NCBI RefSeq assembly: GCF_026914265.1
Contig: NC_069123.1
Coordinates: forward strand, 35,363,178-35,427,177
DNA from: Mya arenaria
Lineage: Eukaryota > Mollusca > Bivalvia > Myida > Myidae
DNA: 64,000 nt
Direction of reading: 5' to 3'
Shown: in pieces, positions 57,523-64,000 of the stretch
How the letters are laid out: each line of letters begins with the position of its first letter
Position numbering within the stretch: position 1 is the stretch's first letter
The notes under the pieces: model-generated
Seen by the model: only the letters and a program-made list of their open reading frames with translations
Databases searched by the model: none
What the model was told of the DNA's origin: nothing
Position numbers and translations under genes: made by a program

Positions 57523-58110
57523 GTGCGTGAGTGGTCGCTCTTCTTGGCAAACATGAATCAGGAAACACTGTTTGTGGCAACCCCGTCTTCATATGCAACA
57601 TACAAAGCGCGGCCGCCGCCTGTCCACCCTCCTGTTGCTGCATACACAACAATTACGTTGTTTTCGGTCTAAGATTGTATCAAACATCTGCCATTCATTT
57701 TAATCCGCTTTACACTTATAGTGTTACTATTCCCCGGGTTTCAATTTTCACGTAAACTTCAGCGAACTGTAGTTTTTTTGTACTGACTTGTTAGTACTTT
57801 TTATATCGTATACACATCTTTATATGTAATGATGTATCGTGATTGCGTTTGATTTACCTACAAGAAGCACCACTCGCCGATTTCGCGCTCTGTTCTGCTG
57901 CGTGTCATCATGTCGGCGACGGTGGACGTTTTGGGCATACACAAGTTCTTCAACTTATGATTCCAAAAACTAGTACCTGTCAACTGGTCTCGGAACTGTT
58001 TGATGAAATAATGTATAAGCATTCAGCGCCATTCGAAATACTATATTGAGTACCATTATTTTCCACACCTAAAACCCAAGTTATAAACCATTTTTCAACT
58101 ATGGCAATTA
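57523..58110. other. Non-coding stretch, no supported gene
   Basis: Includes a small GC-rich patch ('gcgcggccgccgcctgtcca') and ORFs of 68-74 codons without recognisable motifs. Confidence 0.4.
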
Positions 58111-58114
58111 TTTA

Positions 58115-58335
58115 TATCCTGAAGGCCTGCAGGAATCATTGAATAATTTATGTTCTTATTGTTGTAAATGGAATCTGACGGTCAATGTGGAAAAGATACG
58201 CATTACTTTTTGTAACATGCATTACTTATTTATCACATGCATGCTATTTTTTTATTTTTGCATTCTGTGTTTATAACGATAAGCTGTATATGCTTAAGTT
58301 AAATAAACATTCTGTTCTGTTCTGTTCTATATCTG
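58115..58335 (+). pseudogene. 3' scrap of a non-LTR retrotransposon reverse transcriptase
   Basis: One frame reads YPEGLQESLNNLCSYCCKWN then LTVNVEKIRITFC. This matches the segment after the ADD box in non-LTR reverse transcriptases, where 'S-EGLQ..L..L..YC..W.L.VN..KT' is typical. The ADD box itself and the upstream domains are absent. A 3' tail follows, ending in tandem 'ttctg' units after 'aataaacattctg', as seen at the ends of some CR1/RTE-like elements. This is a 5'-truncated, inactive insertion. Confidence 0.65.
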
Positions 58336-58639
58336 AGTATAAGTAGCATTGTCGAGATGGATCGATAGTTAAAGAATTTTTTGCATTAAAATTTTCGTTT
58401 TTTTAAGAAGGACAATTATCCCTTACCTAATTGTTTTTCGTCCAGCGTTGTAAAAACTCATGAGCATGTCACCATGATCTTTGTTTAAAATTGAAAATAT
58501 TCTGTTCAAATAGTAAAAACCGTGTATTAATTCAGTTATGAATTAAAGCAACTTGCCAAATCTAAGGATATATATAACTTTATTATTGAATTAATAAACG
58601 GTTATTATTTTAACAGATAGTTTTCAATTTTAAAAAATG

Positions 58640-58930
58640 CTTGCAGGTTCATGCACGTTTGGTTCCACGCCTGTTAACTTTCCTTCGAAGGTTCAAGCGG
58701 GGGAAGACGGATTTCTGAATATAATAATAACGACAGACGTTGCTATGGTTTTAAAACCTTAGGACGAAAACACAGTCAGCCGTGTGGAAACGAGGCAAAT
58801 CCTCACCTCCCAAGAAAGCCCGGGCGTCCAAGAGTTGCGAAAAGTACATGTTCATCATGTTTGTAGACATTCACGGGGTGATTCTAAGCCACGCCGTCCC
58901 AAGCCATATGACAGTAGATGCAGATTATTA
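58640..58930 (+). pseudogene. Mariner-like transposase remnant
   Basis: Three frames together give the mariner order: QVHARLVPRLLT (frame a), DGFLNIIITTDVAMV (frame b, matching 'FLNRIVTGDETWV'), then QSAVWKRGKSSPPKKARASK, YMFIMFVDIHGVIL and MTVDADYYSK (frame c). The first two catalytic aspartates (in TTD and FVDIHG) are recognisable. At least two frameshifts and an in-frame stop separate the pieces. The N-terminal DNA-binding part, third acidic residue and terminal inverted repeats were not found. Confidence 0.8.
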
Positions 58931-59041
58931 TAGCAAGGTAGATTTTTTTTATACCTGATAATTATTTTTGATTCAATTTGATAAGTTTTGATATAAATAT
59001 GACTATGTTGTTCAAATATGTCCTTATGTTTAAAGTAAAAA

Positions 59042-59092
59042 CTATTTAATACATGCCACAGCATGAGCTTCTAGATCATTTACTCTCTGTTC
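59042..59092 (-). CDS. Possible terminal exon of the IKK-like gene
   Basis: After an AG ('ccaccatag') the frame EQRVNDLEAHAVACIK then stop is open, and its phase (0) fits the exon ending at 59551. Heptad-like residues would suit a continuation of the scaffold helix. If used, the product ends in the middle of the scaffold/dimerisation domain. The exon is short, so chance is a real alternative. Confidence 0.3.
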   Translation of the reverse strand, partial: EQRVNDLEAHAVACIK

Positions 59093-59480
59093 CTATGGTG
59101 GCAAAAGATCATTCTATCAAAATATAATAATTCTAAATGTGTATTAAATCTGAAGCATCATTAAAAATAAAGAAGATTTTTGTATGCGAATATATTATGT
59201 CTGAATGTGTGTCAAATCTGAATCATCATTTAAAAAGATCTGTTCCAATAGCAACTCAAATCTTATTCATCAATTCATCAGATCCGTTCCCATGGTAACT
59301 AAGGTTGACAGTCAAAACAATAGAAAAATATGTATGCAAAAATATTACGTTACAGCTTAATATGTATTAAATTAGAACCATCTTTTAAACAGCTATGTTC
59401 CTGTTGTATACAAATGTGTAACATGTGAAAGAATATCAAATTTGAATCATCATTAAAACGGTATTTGACTGCACAAATTT
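59070..59480 (-). repeat. Degenerate repeats in the 3' intron of the IKK-like gene
   Basis: 'aaatctgaatcatcatttaa' and variants, with 'tatgtatgcaaaaatatt', recur four times at roughly 60-130-base intervals. They are diverged and no ORF is kept. Confidence 0.5.
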
Positions 59481-59550
59481 TAGCCGATACTTTTGTACAT
59501 TCCATTCCCATTATGTGAAACATTGAAGGCATAAGATATACACAACCTAC

Positions 59551-62500
59551 CAGCTTTTTAAACTCTTCCACATCTTGAGTCATTCTCATCCATTTGCTGT
59601 ACATCCGATCAGAACCTGAAATGTGAAAATGTAATGTATATAATAAGTTTGCAAAACAGATTTTCTTTATATTTAATAATCTGCCTCAGATATTCATATT
59701 TGCTTATTGCATGTGCACTTACACATGTACAAATAAACAAGAAAAATTGGACTTTTATTTACTGTATAAAAAACAAAGGCCATGCTCTAGAGTAGTCTGA
59801 ATTGAGTTATAGCCCTCAGGCCACCTTGCAAATTGCACTTATAAGCCAGTCATGGGGAATTACAACCCAGTGCAGAGTGCATCAATCCATTAATGGACAT
59901 CTCATGCCACAAACGGTGCACAGGGGTCCATATTTCTGACTCCCCACCCCTCTTTTCAGAGAGCCCCCTGCTAGGGGGTTGATGACCCTAGTCTCAGACC
60001 TTCCCAAGGGCTGTACACAAGGTAACAAATACCCAGTTTGTAGCCCCTAAAGCAAGCATTAGAGCCAAGCCATATCCAGTAACAGAATAAATTCTACATA
60101 TAAAGCAAGTATATAATATATTTTGCCATTTCACTTTCATAAATTTAAATAATATATTATTCGTGAAAACTATATTATTGAATCAAGTAATTGATATATA
60201 TTTTCATTTCTAACCTAATTTTTATTTACCAAGAAAGAAGGTAAAGCACTTAAAAAAAATCTACAAATATTTATTACCTCCCTTGGATATAGATAATGTA
60301 ACCTAATATTTAAAAAGAATCAGATTTTTTTTACTTTTTATGTGAAAATCAGTTCAAACATAAGGGTTTCATCCGCATATCTTTCACATGTTCAAAGATG
60401 TACTACTCTCAGAAGTGTTTTATGCGACATTAACAAAGCTGAAATTTATATCCACCATAACTATGTATGTTCTTTGCTATTTCTTGAATAAAATCCAGCT
60501 CCTCATTTTTTAGAGGATAATGACAATCTAATACATTTATTCAATTGACTCTTTTTTTGATTCACATAAGTAGAACTACGGACACATGTATTTTAATGGG
60601 AAAAAATAGAAAAAAAAATAATAATAAAATAATAATATTATTTCAATAAGAGGTGCTAAGCAAAATTTGTATATTTAAAAACCTTGGTCCTACATCTATA
60701 GGACTTTATTTATTTACTACAAGTACTTACTGACACCACCATTATTCACTTGCTCATTGTAGAACATCACATCATGTTCCAGACTGCAAAATACAACACA
60801 ATAAATACAATTAAGAACATGCATAGTTTTCATCAAATTTAATTAGCTGTATAATTAGCATGACACGAATGGGTCCTTAGCTCCACCTGGTCAGTTGTCG
60901 CGGGTGTTTAAAGCAATCTGTCGGATAGTACAACCATGTGCATTTATTTATTGATGAAATATACACCATGCATTGTCAATTGAACAGTTGAGCGACAACC
61001 TGCATCATGTTTATCCTAAGATATAATTATATTTCAAATACCAAATTAATTATTATTTATAATATTTGCAAGATTGAAAAGCGTATATTCATTGTAACAA
61101 ACACCTAAGAAAACAGAGTTTTTAAATACTGCTTTGAAACTATTTTTTTTTTAAATTTTAACATCTATTAGCATAAATAAATAAAGAGCGCTGCAGAGGG
61201 AACATACTTCTATCAGTTGTTTCACATTATGTTGTTGTCTCTAAGACAAACGATAGGTATAACTCAATAATTATTAAAGCCAGAGTTATGGGCCTTGCAA
61301 AAAAAATGTGTATTGTTTCTAGCAACACGTCAAGCAAGATTCATTTAAATATCTTGAACAGGTTAAGAGTTATGGCAAAAGTTTTTGCACATTGCAGAAG
61401 CAACACAGTAAGCTAAAAGGGCACAAGGAACCAAATATTTAAAATAGTAAATTACCTTTCCTGGAAATATTTTATTTTTGTTGCTAAAACCTCTTTCTCT
61501 GCAATCATTTTGTTCTTCATTCTGACAATCTGTGAATCGCTTCGTAATAAGCTTAACCTGAAAGCAAAAGCACATATCAGTTCATTCCATCAGTTTTCAT
61601 TATTATTAACTTCCATCTTGAATCTATCAGAATATCAGTATCAAAAATGCACAATTCAAAACGTCTTTATTAATTTCACTGTCAACATATCGAATACATT
61701 ATTTGGAAAATCAATGAATAGAATATGCTCCGGTTTCATTTAGGCGATTGCATTTCATTCTTGCAATATGCAGTGTTTAAGTTACAATGCAACAGCGCTA
61801 CAAAACACAACAGTTTCTTAAACATTAATTTAGATATTGTTTGACAATGTCAGCCTTAAATCAACTAAGCGATGATTCATTACATTGGCATAAAACAATA
61901 AAAACTACCAGCTTATTTAAAGAGATGAAATCATACTACAGGTAGTTGTAAGAGAATATATGTTTACATAATAGCTCTTTGACTGAGAACCAATCTTTTA
62001 AACAGCTGGAAAACTTCATCGCAGAAAACAACTGACTCGGCCCAAGTTCTTTTTTGCTCCTAAAAAAGTAATAGTCATCATAAATTCAACTCCATTTAGA
62101 AAAAGCTTAATTCTATGCGTATAAATAGACATTTTAACTTAAAATTTACAAAGTACCAGCATTATTATAACCTGATAATTGACCATTCTTATGGCCCATT
62201 CATCAGTGCATTTTACTATACATTCTTAAACTAAAATGTTAATAGCTCACAAACATTTACATGCTCTTTCAAATGACCTAATAAGTTCACCCAATTAAAG
62301 TTTTCCATTAATATCTTTCTACCTGAAATGGCAGCATGGTTTTCATGTCCTTCACAATGTGGAATTTTACCTCTTCCAACTCCCTTGTACATCAGGCCCA
62401 AAGCTAGTTTATGAAAAAACACATCAGTACATTATGAATGTTTGATAGTTTTACCTGGCGAGCTTGCACTTTGAAGGAATGGTTCGGTGGAACTTGACCT

Positions 62501-63558
62501 CACCCTTGTCATCTTCAATGACACAGATATCATCTGGGGACTTCTTACAGATCTCCTTGTGCCTGAATAAACACAAAACAAAGTTGGGATGATATTGTAT
62601 ATGATAATGTAAACTAGAGCTATCACTGAATATGATGAATACCCGCACCACACCACTTTCTTGTATTAAAAAGTATCAGTGAAGTATGCTCCTTTAATAT
62701 CCTAAATCGGTGGGAGGTCATCAAGTTAATGGTCCTATATTTCTTTTGTTTAGCACTTTGTCTCAATCCATTAAATAGGTGTATTTAGTTTGCAGTCAAT
62801 TCCTCAAAAACATGGAGTCATGGAAAAAAGTAAACTTGTGTGGATGTCCGAGGACAGATTGACAGACGATGAGACAAGGTGATTCCTATTTAACCTCCAA
62901 CACAAAACGGTCGGTGTTTAATGATGATAAAAGTGTTTAGATGTAACAAGGCACATTTCGACTTCATACTAGTGAGTTTTCAATTTACAGTCAGCTTTGG
63001 TGTTAGAATCAGTTATTTGGTTATTCAATAGATATGAACCATGACTGATTTTAAGGCAGATAATCCAAGTTCAAGGTTTTGTCCAAAATTAACAAAAGCA
63101 ATGATATATTTAACGTCCAGTAACAAAAGTTACGATATAAGTTAATATGTTCAGCAATATCCATGTTATATATCCAGGTACAAATATCTGAAAGTTTAAA
63201 GCATATTTAACCAGGCTTAGTAACTTATTTCATTGAGCCAAATGTATTACTTAATCCTGATTTTACTAAAAAAGTAATACATCATTATTATCAAAAAGAT
63301 AACCATTGAAGTCCAAAAAAAAAAAAAAATTGTACCAAAACAAAATTAGAGAGCTTAGCTTAATCCTGTTATAAAGGTATGCAGATGTTCCAGAAATTGG
63401 GGCAAGAAGATAAATCTGATAAAAATGTAATTTAGATGAAGAATCTGAGGTTCCTCTAACCACTGTACAGGCGGAAGATCTGGCAGGAAGGGTCTGTACC
63501 CGGTAATACACTCAAACACCACCGTCCCAAATGACCAATAGTCAACTGTGCATGTGTA
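59551..63558 (-). CDS. I-kappa-B kinase (IKK alpha/beta-type) gene, 3' portion
   Basis: Exons in transcript order: 63558-63461 ([20 protein letters not shown]), 62562-62455 ([20 protein letters not shown]), probably 62318-62261, then 62059-61968 ([20 protein letters not shown]), 61557-61456 ([20 protein letters not shown]), 60783-60731 ([17 protein letters not shown]) and 59615-59551 ([14 protein letters not shown]). Phases agree throughout. The first two match kinase subdomains IX-X (human IKK beta [17 protein letters not shown]). The later ones match the scaffold/dimerisation domain around 'QRAAMMNLLR' and 'FGITSDKLL'. Between the two only about 20-33 residues are encoded; human IKKs have about 145, including the ubiquitin-like domain, which I cannot find. 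A micro-exon near 62.37-62.40 kb is possible. IKK relays NF-kappa-B signalling; whether this copy is functional is open. The 5' exons are outside the window. Confidence 0.85.
59616..60730. other. Intron of the IKK-like gene
   Basis: Contains a less AT-rich patch at about 59.78-60.07 kb ('ggggtccatatttctgactc', 'gagccccctgctagggggtt') that may be an old repeat. Otherwise AT-rich and featureless. Confidence 0.5.
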
Positions 63559-64000
63559 CTTTCAAAATACCACTGTACAAAACAACAAATACATGTTGTC
63601 AAATGAGCATATGTACTTTTAACTTGCAAATATTTTGGGTCTGTTACAGAAAATATTTGGTTGTTCACTCAAACATTACTGTTACACAGTACTATGTGAC
63701 ACATACTACCAATTGTCTACAAAACACTTGATGTCACAAACATCTTTTGGCCTCTTACCAAATATAGAAAGTGAATCAAATACCACCAAGACACATTGTC
63801 TCTTCCCTAGGGACCCAAACAAAGGTGAATGTCAATGGCTACCTTTCATGAACTCTATAGTAGGGACTTTGTATGTCCCTTATAACAGTTTTGTATTTCC
63901 CTTATAACAGGATAAGGCCAAACCAGGTATTTTTGTCTATCTATAATCTGCATTCCATTTACTTCCTTAAGTGTGTTTAATGTGACTTTAAATACGAATG
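63559..64000. other. Upstream intron of the IKK-like gene, cut by the window edge
   Basis: No exon for the activation loop or APE-type motif was found here, so the preceding exon should lie beyond the window. Contains a short direct repeat ('cccttataacag' twice near 63.88-63.91 kb). Confidence 0.5.

Noticed and set aside
62231..62422. 63-codon minus-strand ORF as a stand-alone gene
   Set aside because: Its middle part is better explained as a small exon of the IKK-like gene; the rest is flanking intron.

Overview
The window looks like metazoan nuclear DNA, most likely from a bivalve mollusc. It is AT-rich, its genes are split by GT-AG introns, and non-coding sequence dominates. It is littered with miniature inverted-repeat elements, tRNA-derived SINEs, microsatellites and a 'ggggtcatctactggtca' satellite-like repeat of the kind I know from bivalve genomes. 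The species cannot be fixed from sequence alone. There is no prokaryotic-style gene organisation.

Layout. (1) 1-7.2 kb: mostly non-coding, with one unrecognised 148-codon ORF, a SINE fragment and a decayed MITE. (2) 7.3-15.5 kb, minus strand: a complete 11-exon gene for a secreted M14A carboxypeptidase (421 aa) with a TATA box and a duplicated promoter-proximal block upstream. Its zinc ligands are intact, but the catalytic glutamate and the mobile tyrosine are both alanine, so I read it as a pseudoenzyme. (3) 15.5-22 kb: repeats and foldback elements. (4) 22.1-28.0 kb and 30.8-35.8 kb: a direct segmental duplication. Each copy carries a two-exon minus-strand gene for a 98-aa secreted single-domain VWC-like protein. 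The copies differ by insertions, including a MITE present in one copy only. Between them lie a GC-rich TIR element, a dead non-LTR ORF1 and a dispersed repeat. (5) 40.4-44.8 kb (plus) and 50.4-56.2 kb (minus): a tail-to-tail pair of intact seven-exon serine beta-lactamase-like (LACT family) genes, with a minisatellite-like array and a SINE between them. (6) 56.2-59 kb: simple repeats, a reverse-transcriptase scrap and a mariner transposase remnant. (7) 59.0-63.6 kb, minus strand: the 3' part of an I-kappa-B kinase (IKK alpha/beta-type) gene. The exons running from the kinase C-lobe into the scaffold/dimerisation domain lack a recognisable ubiquitin-like domain. The 5' end lies beyond the window.

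The genes do not form an operon or an obvious pathway. The shared theme is local duplication (VWC pair, lactamase pair, carboxypeptidase promoter block, lactamase-2 first exon), with transposable elements inserted between and within the copies. All gene models come from reading splice sites and family motifs by eye. No alignment, database search or transcript data was available.
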